Positions 25,101 to 33,994 of a DNA stretch of 64,000 nt are shown piece by piece. Made by a program: the position numbers and the translations under genes. The first letter of the stretch is position 1. Every line of letters begins with the position of its first letter. Source of the DNA: Hymenobacter metallilatus (GTDB lineage Bacteria > Bacteroidota > Bacteroidia > Cytophagales > Hymenobacteraceae); NCBI RefSeq assembly GCF_003944705.1, contig NZ_RWIS01000014.1:1-64000 (forward strand). The letters are read 5' to 3'. Below the pieces are notes generated by a model. The model was not told the DNA's origin. It saw only the letters and a program-made list of their open reading frames with translations, and ran no database searches.

Positions 25101-26185
25101 TACTGCGGAATGACTACTGCCTTGACCCGCCGGGCCCTCCCTTCGGCCAGATTTACATCTTTCTCATCCCACCAGGCGGCCGCCCCGTGGCCGGCCCCGT
25201 AGTTGCGGTAATTTCTGAAGAGGAGCTTCCTGACAGCATCTTCCTCGGACTGGCCATCCGGTGAGAGGGAGTCTTCGGGACCGGGAGTAAAGACGAATTC
25301 GTCGGAATGGACTTCGATTTCAGGCTGGAAAAAGTAATTCCGGCAGTCGCTGATAAACTGCTTTTCAGCTTCGCGGCCATTGATTTCCGAGCGACAGGAG
25401 TTAATCAGCGAAAGGGTGAAAATTGACCCGTGCGAACCGTGGGTGCTGCGACGGGTGATGCGTAGTGTCAGACGGCTATCTTCCAGCGAAAAGGTATGAC
25501 TGGCTGCGCCCGGTGTCTCCGGTGTCTCCACGGGCTTTCCTTCCTTGTCAGTCAGGGTGAAGCCGGCAGCGGTGGCTGTCAGGGTGAATTCACGGACTAC
25601 GGGGGTGCGGCGGTACAGTGACGGATTTCTGCCGTTTCCTGCTGCACCAGGGGCCGCAGTAGCCGCTCCGCCAAGTGATGCAGCGCCGGGAGAAGCGTTG
25701 TCGACAGTTGGAGCCGGCTCTTCAGGCGAAGAAGCCGGCATGTCTTTGCCCGGGGTTACCCGGTTGTAACGACCATAGCTTATACGGATGCTGAAAGCGG
25801 TTTCGCGGCTCTCAGTGATTACGGATAACCCGAAAGAGGCGGGTTTGAAATCCGTACTCAGGTTAAGCTCCCTGTCGGCTTCACCTTCATCCACGGTTGC
25901 GTCTGCGTACCGGAGCCCGGTACCGGCTGGCTGAGTCGCAGTGGCCCCCGTGTCGGCCTGTGCTTCTTCGGGAGCCTGCAGTCCTTCTTCTTCATCTACT
26001 ACTGCCTCTGATGGAAGCACGCTCTCCCGTGGGCGGAACTGCTCAGGATACAGTACCCCGGTCACATAGAATCGCTGAGGGGGCTCGGCCAGGGTCTCAT
26101 TGTCCCCACCGAACGGTCCGCACATGTATCGCTTTACAAGTTCCGCTGCTTCGTTGCGCAGCTGTAGTTTGGTATTGTCAGGCAT
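22193..26185 (-). CDS. drmA: DISARM DrmA-like SF2 helicase
   Basis: 1330 residues. Walker A FSTGGGKTEAYLGL is at ~554-567 and the DExH-like box VIQDELHLISSALG at ~819-832. Between them lie zinc-ribbon cysteines (HCPCCGTRI near 684, LSCRNTECRF near 736). The C-terminal RecA lobe has NMISVGVDIARLN and QASSRAGREFPG (motifs V and VI). The N-terminal ~540 residues contain a Pro/Ala-rich loop (150-185). This architecture matches DrmA, which recognises entering DNA together with DrmB. The ATG overlaps the upstream helicase stop by one base (TAATG) and drmB follows after 1 bp, so the three are tightly coupled. Confidence 0.85.
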   Translation of the reverse strand: MPDNTKLQLRNEAAELVKRYMCGPFGGDNETLAEPPQRFYVTGVLYPEQFRPRESVLPSEAVVDEEEGLQAPEEAQADTGATATQPAGTGLRYADATVDEGEADRELNLSTDFKPASFGLSVITESRETAFSIRISYGRYNRVTPGKDMPASSPEEPAPTVDNASPGAASLGGAATAAPGAAGNGRNPSLYRRTPVVREFTLTATAAGFTLTDKEGKPVETPETPGAASHTFSLEDSRLTLRITRRSTHGSHGSIFTLSLINSCRSEINGREAEKQFISDCRNYFFQPEIEVHSDEFVFTPGPEDSLSPDGQSEEDAVRKLLFRNYRNYGAGHGAAAWWDEKDVNLAEGRARRVKAVVIPQYDVKPVDFNLSTKHDPADIILTPADQTILAMKRLAGMTGENAGELETRLRAFAGRYGDWIGQHQKRIAALPAEHHDAAQSNLQKCADLLARMERGIVLLFEQGPDTASNIALQAFQDANRAMFMQRVMKGFADKRVKKDVLPGADDQPIPDFSTAPEEAGRWRPFQLAFLLAQVEGILDPSSEDRETVDLIWFSTGGGKTEAYLGLTAFTIFYRRLRAGRDMQDPDRGAGVSVLMRYTLRLLNIQQFNRAGILICACELMRREMPDRYGKQEISTGIWVGSSLTPNKTGTASDDRSAAGAIAKYNAWLDSGTEKPALSPPISHCPCCGTRIIPDRRNNAVVGSWGYFQKQQLRRGGGAPPGGRRVPVADSPVFLSCRNTECRFFISPDDYLDAELVESRKLPVYYVDEVIYARRPSLLFATVDKFAQLAWKSETARLFNLSWGPDGRITRDFSSPDLVIQDELHLISSALGTMYGVYEFAIDELCQWGGSARPKVVGASATVRNAEAQCRRLYGRKHFAQFPPQGIDVDDSFFSRLDRSAPGRRYLGVMPAGRTATINIIYLTGRAMQLLPRLPYGNATLDWYYTMLVYFNSIKELGKFRTLLTDDIAAHRYGMNATFQTLGAPGLYIPFKDDRVAELSSAMTADQIYQYLNRLENSKLPQPAPASPTEEARLTQLRAMGVRSARDLDGNRTWRQVFTDPVLEALGIAVAGKDNTALFQALKGLLVQLFGDNREEPIHVVSATNMISVGVDIARLNIMQVVGQPKSTAEYIQASSRAGREFPGLVVASYNNAKSRDRSHYESFTDYHQAFYKHVEANSVTPYSLPALEKALPSVLIALMRLLHFREDGNAWWPTGAEGRATDEFYTALVEKLKERVTLLDEDVSDFLVNIDQVAQQLKKVWNGRSDATPPGPGLRFAKNSHFFPSPKDVEIDLDLFVNHEYDEQKRRERPAVLGSLRNVESSSALIITY

Positions 26186-27948
26186 TACAGGACGGGGTTA
26201 TCCATGAAGTGTTGTTTCTTTCTGGCGGCCACCGTTTCCTTCAGGTCAGCGTGGAAAAAGGTGACAAAGCCGTAGGTAGCCCGGGTAGCAGCCAGATAGA
26301 GTTCTGTTTTCCGGTACACATCGTCTTCCGGAAACGAGTCAATGCCGGCAAGTATGACAATGGCGCTTTCAAGTCCTTTGTATGCGCCCGGGGTTGTGAC
26401 CCTGACCCGTTTGGGATCCGGATGAGTTACGTTGGTATCGTTCAGGGACACGAAGAGCGCCGGGCTCCTCAGAGGCAGGCGGTCGGCCAGGTCACGGGAG
26501 GGAACCAGAACAATGACGTCTGCCGGGTCCACATGGTCAGCGACCAGCGCCTGAACGCGTCGGATCAACTGGTTTATCAGATCCGTTTCCGAGGCGTAGA
26601 AATGCTCCTCTATAAGTCCGTCCCCCGTTTTTGCAGCCTCCTGACACTGAATGCCTGTATAGAGGCCCGTGCTGCGAATGACCCGTGGGGTATTGCGGCA
26701 GTTCTTGCGCAGCTCGAGCACAACCGGGTTGTACAGGGTGATAAAATCAGCATAGAACCCGGAATCGAAACCGCGGAAAATATCCTGATTTTCCCGGTCT
26801 AGGAATATATACCAGTTGTTTGAATCCAGTCCGCCTTTCAGCAGCAGGTCAATGTTGCGAAAGTGACTTTCCCTGAAGATGTCCTGTGCTTCGTCGATTA
26901 TGATTCTGTCGTACGGGACCTGATTGAGTGTGGGATACTCCAGGCTGAACTGCTTCGGGTACTCCTCGTTGAAGTACTGCGACCCTTTGCCGGAAGGACG
27001 GACAAACTCAGCGTAGAGGGCGTGAATATTCCGGACAGTAAGCAGCCTGCTCAGTTCCGGGTGTTCACGCTTGACTGTCTGCCTCAGCCAGGCAGCAAGA
27101 TTTTTGTTGTAGCAGAGCAGCAGGGTCTTTTCTCCTTTGGCCACGCATTCCGCTGCCAGCCATAATGCCAGCACCGTCTTTCCGGTACCTGCGCTTCCGG
27201 ATATCATGACGCCCGCCCGGTTTCCTACCGCCTGCGAGGCCATGATGACCCATTTCTGTTCCCGCGTGTACAGGAGCGTTTCCGCCGCATCTTGGCGGAT
27301 AAGGCCGGCAAGTGGCGGGCGGAACATCAGATCGCGGGCAAAGAAATCCTTTATCCGCAGTTTGTCCTCCCGGCTCAGCCGGCCCTCATGCTGCCGGTAC
27401 TTGCTGTGGTTCCGCCAGTACGCCTTCAACCGGCGTATGTAGGAGGCGAAGCTGTCAGGCACATCTCGGTCTTCGGCGGTGTAAATCAGGCGGGTATCGT
27501 AAGAAATCGAGCCCGTTTCGTAAGCGCTGAAACCCCGGGGTAACCCGGATTCGGGAAACATTACGCCATAGCCTATGATCAGGCTGTTCACCACGTTGCG
27601 GCCAACCCGCTCCGGCAGTACCCGGTCGCGGATAAAGAAGAGGTTACCTGTTACCTGTTTGAAAGGGTCCTGCAGCTTGGTTCCTCCCATCACCCCCCAT
27701 TCCCGCGTGTCAGCCCGGAAGTAAACGACGCCGCCTTTGACTTCCAGAAATAGCAGAAACTCATCATCCAGATAGACGAAGTCTGTTTCGCCCCTTACCT
27801 GCCGGCCCACCTCGCTGAGAGACAGGGAGTGAAACAGGAAACAGCCGTCCCCCTGAAAATAGGGACTGGCCGCAGCCATGTAGTAGAGGTCACGTTCCCC
27901 TTTCGGAGTGTCACTTCCGAACTGCGGTTGGGCCGGAATCAGCGCCAT
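26185..27948 (-). CDS. NERD-like nuclease fused to a UvrD/DUF2075-type helicase
   Basis: 587 residues. The N-terminus holds a nuclease-like strand pair, GETDFVYLDDEFLLFLEVKG, with Asp56, Glu69 and Lys71 spaced as in NERD/PD-(D/E)xK nucleases. A helicase follows: Walker A ISGSAGTGKTVLAL (249-262), Walker B IIIDEAQDIFRE (350-361), LELRKNCRNTPRVI, and the late motif RVRVTTPGAYKGLESAIVIL. It could cut or process DNA and thus replace the missing phospholipase-D nuclease DrmC. Located between the DrmE-like gene and drmA, overlapping drmA by one base. Nuclease activity is inferred from motif spacing only. Confidence 0.8.
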   Translation of the reverse strand: MALIPAQPQFGSDTPKGERDLYYMAAASPYFQGDGCFLFHSLSLSEVGRQVRGETDFVYLDDEFLLFLEVKGGVVYFRADTREWGVMGGTKLQDPFKQVTGNLFFIRDRVLPERVGRNVVNSLIIGYGVMFPESGLPRGFSAYETGSISYDTRLIYTAEDRDVPDSFASYIRRLKAYWRNHSKYRQHEGRLSREDKLRIKDFFARDLMFRPPLAGLIRQDAAETLLYTREQKWVIMASQAVGNRAGVMISGSAGTGKTVLALWLAAECVAKGEKTLLLCYNKNLAAWLRQTVKREHPELSRLLTVRNIHALYAEFVRPSGKGSQYFNEEYPKQFSLEYPTLNQVPYDRIIIDEAQDIFRESHFRNIDLLLKGGLDSNNWYIFLDRENQDIFRGFDSGFYADFITLYNPVVLELRKNCRNTPRVIRSTGLYTGIQCQEAAKTGDGLIEEHFYASETDLINQLIRRVQALVADHVDPADVIVLVPSRDLADRLPLRSPALFVSLNDTNVTHPDPKRVRVTTPGAYKGLESAIVILAGIDSFPEDDVYRKTELYLAATRATYGFVTFFHADLKETVAARKKQHFMDNPVL

Positions 27949-27958
27949 AATGCGATAA

Positions 27959-30760
27959 TTAGTAGGGATGCACCGGGATAATTTCCCTCACGCGTCTGAT
28001 GTCAACCTCCTGTAGTATTGCTTCGAGCAGTTCCGGGCTGAGTTCGCCATAGGCATCAGTAAGCAGGTTCAGTCGGCCCGACCGGCGGTTGATGACGGCC
28101 GACCGCAGGGCTTTCGGGAGCATGCGTCTGACCCGGCTCAGCTGGTCCACGGCTTCGATGATCCCGGCTGACTCAGCTGCCGTAAACTGCGGAATGCCTT
28201 TGCCGGGCATCATCCTGCTGATGGCATTGATGGCCAGTAGAAGTTCATTTAAATGCAGGGGTTTAGTGGTGCTGCCATCCAGATAATTATCGAAGGTCTG
28301 GGGAGCACGTTCGAACCCCACGCGCTGGAATACCTCAGCTAGGTGGAGGTGTTGTCGTTTTACGGTATTGATTTGCCGGATCGCATCCCGCCACAGATTG
28401 CTTGTGTTCAGTGCGTTGCTGTAGCGTTCAACCTGGGCAAGCGACTCGTCAATCAGAGCATTCAGGTTTTCCCGGCTCTTCCTTCTGAACAGGACTATGT
28501 AGTCGCCCGGTTTGAGCTCTGATGCCGGAACAGTTGTGGCCTCACTGTCCTCCGGGCTGTCTTCTTCGATGCGGTAAAACTTCCGGGAGGCTGCTGCCTC
28601 CAGAATGCCGTCGTGATCTAAAAGCAGTATAAAGGCAGCAGCACGACCGGGTTCCCGGCGTATCCGGTTTCCTTCCTGGGTCGGGTCATGGCGCTCCTGT
28701 ACCAGACGGCTGATGATGGACTCGATATCATCACTGAATTCCACCGCATCATCGGATGCAATGGCTGCAGCTGACGTCTCATTTACCGGCAACGGGATGC
28801 TGTAGTCGAAGCTGGGTACACCGTCGCTTAAGGGATTCTCATGAGGTTCGGTCAGATTGAGGGACCTCAGCAGGCCAGCATCCGATACATACTGATCAAA
28901 GATCTTCTTTACGGTCTGGTAAGAGCGGAAATAGGTCTTTTCATTTTCCTGATCGCATAGTACGATGCAGTTGCGTGCAAAGCGGTTGAAAAACAGTGAT
29001 GTTACAAACGTTTTGGGAAGATTGAAGCACAACAGCAGCTTCAGGGGCGCAGCCTGCAGATCCAAAGGCGCTGGAAGATTCCAGGGGTCGAAGAACTCTG
29101 CTTTGACGGGCCTAGCAGTTCCCTGGGCTACGAACCTGCTCAGCGTATTGACGAGGTATTCATGATCAGTGCTGCTGGAATTATAGGACAGGATGCCAAG
29201 CCGGAATGACTTCTTATGACTGGATCCGGCTTCGGCCAGGAATTTTCCCGCGGCAGCAACAAGCGGGTGGCGCCCTGCATTCAGAAATGCGGACGTTCGT
29301 TCCAGAAGCGTAATTGTCTCTGTCCGGAACGAGTGGTATATCCCCCCGCCCACGTGTCTTTCCAGCGATTCCATACGGGTCAGGTAGGCGGCGGCATCCC
29401 TTTGAAATCTGGTCGGGTCACAAAAAGATATAAACCGGAAATACAGCTCCCGTAATGACGAGAGCTGAGCTAACTGGTTGGATCCGTGCAGCTCCCGGAT
29501 GATGGATGTCAACCGGTTAAGAAGCGCCCGGAACTGCTGTTGGTATTCCTCGAACACTCCCGCCGTGACACGGTGTATACTATGGTCAAAATTTCCCGGA
29601 GCCGGCGCGCTGGCAAGGACGGCTGCCTGCTGTCGGCTTATGTGCCATACCTGAACGGGCACGTCTGCTCTGCCTGTACGCTCCCACTTATTGAGCAGGG
29701 CCGGCAGGGTCCCCAGCGCTGATGGCCTGACCAAGCATATCACATTCCGGATTTCGCCCAATGCAAGCTGATCCTTGATGGCGGAGATCTGAACGTTAGC
29801 TTCTTCCTCGGATTCGAAAGTGATGTCACAAATATCCAGCACTACCGTGTCCAGATAGTTGAGGCTGTTGTTAACCTGTCCGCCACTGGCAGTAACACCG
29901 CGTAGCTCCCGCACCCAGGACGCAAAATATCCGTTCGGTTCGTGCAGAACGATGAGCGGATGGCTGGTGTAGTCTCCCTGAACCTTGGTGAGTACAGGAT
30001 GCCCGTGTCTGGGATGGACTATCTCCGCTACCCCGATTAGGGACGAGGCATTTCTCTGTGTAAGCAGGGGCCGGAAACAGGCTTTGAAAAGCGTTTTGCC
30101 GGTGAATACCAGTACCCCGTTATTCAGGCCGGCCTCCTTCAGCTCCGCGATTGCCGAAATTGAGGGCGCTGGTCGTTGAGCCTGGTTTCCTGCTGTTTTC
30201 TGCAGCAGTTCAATATCCCTGAATCTCACCTTAAACTCCTGCCACTTCTCCCCGATTTGCTTCAGGGTGGCTAGGTGCTCCCTGAGAAGTTCGTCGTTCT
30301 GTCGGAATTTGTTTACAAGGAACGACCGGCCCTGGGTCAGCAGCTCATACCGTATGCCCCTTTCTGGTACAGCATCAAGGTCTCTGAGTTTGATAACCGG
30401 CACCTTGGCCCCGGTGCTCACCGCAGTTATTTCATACCGACGCCCTCCTTCAACTATCGGAGCCGGAAAACGTGCACACAACCGGAGAATCTCGGACGAG
30501 AACCCCGCCCGCTCCTCTTCAAAGGCATCGCTTTTGTTATTCGTGACCTCGTAGGATCTGTTCAGGCAGGCAGTGGCGGCGCTGTACACAACCTGTTCAA
30601 ACTCTTCCTCTGATTTCAAAGGAATGAACAATACACGCCCGCCCTGCTGACCAGCGGGGTACACGACAGCTGAATTCAGAAACTGCTCAGAATCAGCGAA
30701 AGCGCTGCTCAGAACGGCATGTTGGCCGCGGATGAAATCTGCAGCGTGGCGCGTAAGCAT
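27959..30760 (-). CDS. Large uncharacterised protein, DrmE-like by size and position
   Basis: 933 residues with no catalytic motif I can name. The middle (LLCFNLPKTFVTSLFFNRFA, CIVLCDQENEKTYFRSYQTV) and the section with SELKPGDYIVLFRRKSREN look like the core of a large alpha/beta protein; the latter resembles short beta segments. In class 2 DISARM an ~800-aa protein of unknown function (DrmE) accompanies drmA, drmB and a C5-cytosine methylase, and this gene occupies the same place. Homology to DrmE is suggested, not shown. It lies 91 bp after the methylase start region and 10 bp before the NERD-helicase. Confidence 0.55.
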   Translation of the reverse strand: MLTRHAADFIRGQHAVLSSAFADSEQFLNSAVVYPAGQQGGRVLFIPLKSEEEFEQVVYSAATACLNRSYEVTNNKSDAFEEERAGFSSEILRLCARFPAPIVEGGRRYEITAVSTGAKVPVIKLRDLDAVPERGIRYELLTQGRSFLVNKFRQNDELLREHLATLKQIGEKWQEFKVRFRDIELLQKTAGNQAQRPAPSISAIAELKEAGLNNGVLVFTGKTLFKACFRPLLTQRNASSLIGVAEIVHPRHGHPVLTKVQGDYTSHPLIVLHEPNGYFASWVRELRGVTASGGQVNNSLNYLDTVVLDICDITFESEEEANVQISAIKDQLALGEIRNVICLVRPSALGTLPALLNKWERTGRADVPVQVWHISRQQAAVLASAPAPGNFDHSIHRVTAGVFEEYQQQFRALLNRLTSIIRELHGSNQLAQLSSLRELYFRFISFCDPTRFQRDAAAYLTRMESLERHVGGGIYHSFRTETITLLERTSAFLNAGRHPLVAAAGKFLAEAGSSHKKSFRLGILSYNSSSTDHEYLVNTLSRFVAQGTARPVKAEFFDPWNLPAPLDLQAAPLKLLLCFNLPKTFVTSLFFNRFARNCIVLCDQENEKTYFRSYQTVKKIFDQYVSDAGLLRSLNLTEPHENPLSDGVPSFDYSIPLPVNETSAAAIASDDAVEFSDDIESIISRLVQERHDPTQEGNRIRREPGRAAAFILLLDHDGILEAAASRKFYRIEEDSPEDSEATTVPASELKPGDYIVLFRRKSRENLNALIDESLAQVERYSNALNTSNLWRDAIRQINTVKRQHLHLAEVFQRVGFERAPQTFDNYLDGSTTKPLHLNELLLAINAISRMMPGKGIPQFTAAESAGIIEAVDQLSRVRRMLPKALRSAVINRRSGRLNLLTDAYGELSPELLEAILQEVDIRRVREIIPVHPY

Positions 30761-30851
30761 AAAAATAAAGTAGTAAAAATATACCTATGCAGTAGCCGTT
30801 TAAGGGAGTACGCTCAGTAGAAAAAGGTGCAGCAATGTATGCCTTCCGGTG

Positions 30852-32168
30852 TTAATCTGCAAGGGAGTAGTCCAGTTGCAGTTGTTTGCTTGCAGCTGGT
30901 TCAGAGGGAAGAAACTGTCCTTTCAGTTTGCCCTGCAAGGCAGCTTTTACCCGTCGGGCAATTCGCTCCGCCATCAGCGGCGGAACAGCATTGCCTATCT
31001 GCTTATATGCTGAACCCCTGGGCCCTTCAAAATAATAGTTGTCCGGGAACGACTGCAGCCGTGCTGCCTCCCTTACACTAAGCGAGCGGCATTGGCCGGC
31101 GTCCGGATGGATGTAGTAGTGTCCGTCCTTGTGGATGTGGGCCACTACTGTCTGGGAAAATGGTTTCTCGCCGGCTACAACCTTAAAGCGGTCTTTAAAA
31201 CCGGTTACATTCTTGTGGCTGATCTGATGAGCGTCCAGATCATCGGGGTAGCGAAGCTGGCGCGCCTCTCTGTCCCACACTTGAATGGCTTTGGCATAGA
31301 TCTCAAGGTCAACAGGACGATGGGCCCTTGACTCGTGCCAGGTCAGGATCTGATTTTCGTCCCGGAGGCCAAAGCGTTGCAGGTAGGGCGTTGGGGCGGA
31401 CTTGTACCGGCGGTTATCTTTCTCGCCCGGACGAAGCGGGGGCAGGTCCCGCAGCAGGTCCCAGACCCGGAAATTATGCTTGTAGTCGGGTTGCAGATCC
31501 GGGTAGCCAAGCTCTTGGTGCTGGTCATGGCGCCAGCCTATGATGATAAGCCTTTCCCGGCTTTGCAGCACCCCAAAATCCCGGGCGTTCCATTTGTGCA
31601 CGGCCATGTCATAGCCGGCCTCGCGGAAAGTATCACGGATATGGTCAAGCTGGTTTCTTTGACGGAAGCTCTGAAGGCCCAGGACGTTTTCGAATACAAA
31701 CATCCGGGGTTGGTAGTGGGCCAAGAACCCGGCGTATTGAATGTACAGCCTGCTGCGTGGATCATCTTCCATTGCTTGGCGGCCCAGTCGTGCGCGACCT
31801 GCGACAGAAAAGGTCTGGCAGGGAGGTCCACCTACTATCAGGTCGACTCTCTCATCAGGGCCAAGCTTCTGATCAATCAGTTGGAAAATTCCGGGTGTGG
31901 TCTTCTCACTGATTTCCGCGTGAATAACTGAATTGGTAATTTCAGGAGGAACCAGTGCATACAGTTCCTCCGGGGATTTTCCGCTCCGCAGGTACTCATC
32001 GTATAGATGGCGTAACCCTTTATTTTTCAAATAATACCATGCCTGCCGTGTCTTTAGTGTGTTACAGGCGTGGTAATCTATTTCAACGTGTGCAACCGCT
32101 TCAAACCCAGCGCGGGAAAAGCCCTCCGACAACCCGCCGGCACCCGCGAAAAGGTCAATATACTTCAT
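30852..32168 (-). CDS. C5-cytosine DNA methyltransferase (DrmMII-like)
   Basis: 438 residues with the motifs of the Dcm family: LFAGAGGLSEGF (motif I, residues 6-17), VGGPPCQTFSVAG (IV, catalytic Cys117), FVFENVLGL (VI), SRERLIIIGWR (VIII) and IGNAVPPLMAERIA (X). The protein therefore makes 5-methylcytosine at a specific site. It is the first gene of the minus-strand DISARM-like operon, where class 2 systems carry their modification enzyme, and it should mark host DNA as self. The target site cannot be read from the sequence. ATG 32168 gives MKYIDLFAGAGG, the natural start. Confidence 0.92.
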   Translation of the reverse strand: MKYIDLFAGAGGLSEGFSRAGFEAVAHVEIDYHACNTLKTRQAWYYLKNKGLRHLYDEYLRSGKSPEELYALVPPEITNSVIHAEISEKTTPGIFQLIDQKLGPDERVDLIVGGPPCQTFSVAGRARLGRQAMEDDPRSRLYIQYAGFLAHYQPRMFVFENVLGLQSFRQRNQLDHIRDTFREAGYDMAVHKWNARDFGVLQSRERLIIIGWRHDQHQELGYPDLQPDYKHNFRVWDLLRDLPPLRPGEKDNRRYKSAPTPYLQRFGLRDENQILTWHESRAHRPVDLEIYAKAIQVWDREARQLRYPDDLDAHQISHKNVTGFKDRFKVVAGEKPFSQTVVAHIHKDGHYYIHPDAGQCRSLSVREAARLQSFPDNYYFEGPRGSAYKQIGNAVPPLMAERIARRVKAALQGKLKGQFLPSEPAASKQLQLDYSLAD

Positions 32169-32399
32169 TGATTTAATGTGTTCTTTTCTGCAGGAAGCAG
32201 TTTCAATCCCTGCAAGTACGTCAGGAATGGCAACAAATCATAGCAGCCGGTTTGTCCGGCAGATGAGCTTGGAACCTGTATTAATGCTATCTGCCTTGTG
32301 TCTGCATAAGGCTGAATCAGCCTGCACTGACTCAACGGCTGGAGCTCACTTTGCTGAAGCTACAGGATCGATGTACAACTGATAAGTGACCGGAATACA

Positions 32400-32666
32400 T
32401 CAACTGAAATCAAGATAGTATTCCAGCAAATCCAGATCCAGTGTAATGTCTGAATTATGAGTGTAATAGAAATTCTCCTCCTCAAGGATGCTATTATTCT
32501 GGCAGACGGTCAGCAATAGTGAAGAGCCTTCTCCTCTGCCGGTATCACGCATCTCTTCTTTGTAAAATTCTGCCTCGGGATAAAGTTTAGCTATTCGTTT
32601 TACATACTCGGACAGAGCTGAGTTGATCAGTGCCGGTTGGTCAGCCGAGGTGTGTCGTGTCATCAT
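32400..32666 (-). CDS. Small acidic hypothetical protein next to integrase
   Basis: 88 residues from ATG 32666 (MMTRHTSADQPALIN); the frame remains open to an ATG at 32735 that overlaps the integrase stop by one base. I prefer the shorter form because the extra 23 residues are Ser/Cys-rich and unstructured. It is acidic with an EEENFYYTH and LDLDLLEYYLDF tail. No family recognised. The 230 bp between it and the methylase start probably hold the DISARM operon promoter. Confidence 0.4.
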   Translation of the reverse strand: MMTRHTSADQPALINSALSEYVKRIAKLYPEAEFYKEEMRDTGRGEGSSLLLTVCQNNSILEEENFYYTHNSDITLDLDLLEYYLDFS

Positions 32667-32734
32667 TCTAAGTTGGTTTAGGCAAACTGAACAGCTTGAC
32701 GTTGCAGCAGATGCGTCCGATAGACAATATGTCA

Positions 32735-33748
32735 TCAGAGGCCCAGGTTCTGGGCGGCGTTAAAGGTAACGACATCATCCAAGCGGGAGTAGCGGTCAAT
32801 CATGGCATCGGTTTTCTGCTTGGTCTGGTTTTTAATAAAGCGATTTGACTGGCCCCTCAACACTGACACTGTTATAAAGGAAACGCGCAAGGAGTGGGCC
32901 GAGTAGTTCTTCTCCGGGATCTTATAGCCTTCCTCGTCGTGGTTCAAGTGCAGCTGCACCAGTCCGTTGACGCGCAGGGCAGACAGGCGCTTTTGTGTGG
33001 GTAGCGCCTCGCCCTTCACCTTACCGCGCTTGAGCGAAACGAACAGTGGCCCCGTGCTGCGGCCCAGCTGCTGCACCCAGGCCCGGGTACTGCGCACCGG
33101 GCAGAAGCTCGCCGTCGACGCGTAGAACACCGCCTTGTCCTCGGCCTCGCCGGCCTGGTTGGTTTTGCTTTTGGGCAGGTGCACAATCAGGGCTCGTTCG
33201 GTAAACTCTAGGTGCTCCACATTCAGGGCCACCAACTCCGAGCGGCGGAAGGCCCCGGCAAAGCCCAGCAGCAGCAGCGCCCGGTCGCGCAGGCCGGCCG
33301 TGGTGGTGACGTCCAAGCGGCGGATGCTTTCCTTAAGCTCGGCGACGGTGAATGCCGGCGCCTGCTTCTGGCGCTTGCCCAGCGCGCGGGTAATGCCGTC
33401 CAATACGATGGCCAGCTCATCGGCGTGCACCGGCGACGGGTAGCCGCGCAGCTGGTGGTGCTTGTGGATGGCCGCCAGGTGGCGCTTGATGGTCGAGAGC
33501 TTGCGTGGGATGTCGGCCAGGTCCGCAGCGTAACGGGCCACAGTGGCCACGTCGGCCGGCAGCGGGCATAGGCCGTGGAGCGCGCAGTACTCCCCGAAGC
33601 TTTTCAGGTCGGCCGAGTACGCGAGCACCGTGTTGTCGGCGCCTTCCAGGCCGAGCTTGAGGTAGCGGGCAACGTTGTCGGCCGCGGTGGCGAGTTGCGA
33701 GCCGAGAGCTTGTGGCTGGTCGGGGATTCGGGCGAGTTCGGTGCTCAT
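32735..33748 (-). CDS. Tyrosine-type site-specific recombinase
   Basis: 337 residues from ATG 33748 (MSTELARIPDQ); an ATG at 33784 would add twelve. The SAM-like N-terminal core-binding domain (TVLAYSADLKSFGEYCALHG) is followed by the catalytic domain: Arg in GAFRRSELVALN, Lys in HLPKSKTNQ, HSLRVSF (HxxR) and the nucleophile Tyr in TDAMIDRYSRL. All key residues are present, so it may be active. Such enzymes integrate or resolve mobile DNA, and its position at the edge of the defence island suggests a role in acquiring it or in plasmid multimer resolution. No att sites were seen. Confidence 0.88.
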   Translation of the reverse strand: MSTELARIPDQPQALGSQLATAADNVARYLKLGLEGADNTVLAYSADLKSFGEYCALHGLCPLPADVATVARYAADLADIPRKLSTIKRHLAAIHKHHQLRGYPSPVHADELAIVLDGITRALGKRQKQAPAFTVAELKESIRRLDVTTTAGLRDRALLLLGFAGAFRRSELVALNVEHLEFTERALIVHLPKSKTNQAGEAEDKAVFYASTASFCPVRSTRAWVQQLGRSTGPLFVSLKRGKVKGEALPTQKRLSALRVNGLVQLHLNHDEEGYKIPEKNYSAHSLRVSFITVSVLRGQSNRFIKNQTKQKTDAMIDRYSRLDDVVTFNAAQNLGL

Positions 33749-33994
33749 GCGGGCAAAAGTAATTGGAAATACTTTAGGTATCATAATTAACAGTTATGAT
33801 GCCTAAGTTTCGATAGCCTTTGTGAACCCTTGCGTCGACAACACTGCCGCATTCACATTTGCCTCTACTAAAGCAGGTGACCAAAAAAAAGAAAGCAATA
33901 GCGGCTGTACCACCCGCTTTGTTCTTTAAGGGAATTGTCCAGTCTATTTTGAATGTTGTGTCTCGGGTTACACTCATTTCTCCCCGACACTCTT
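33749..33994. promoter_or_regulatory. Divergent intergenic region between recombinase and DUF4209 gene
   Basis: 246 bp with no gene. It must carry the promoters for the minus-strand recombinase and the plus-strand DUF4209 gene. A weak Bacteroidetes-like pair, TTTG near 33919 and TATTTTG near 33946, could serve the latter; evidence is only by eye. Confidence 0.3.

Noticed and set aside
25897..26802. 301-codon frame on the plus strand
   Set aside because: It is antisense to drmA and the NERD-helicase gene, both with clear motifs.
32190..32215. GTTTCAATCCCTGCAA-like string resembling a CRISPR repeat
   Set aside because: It occurs once, with no spaced copies and no cas genes.
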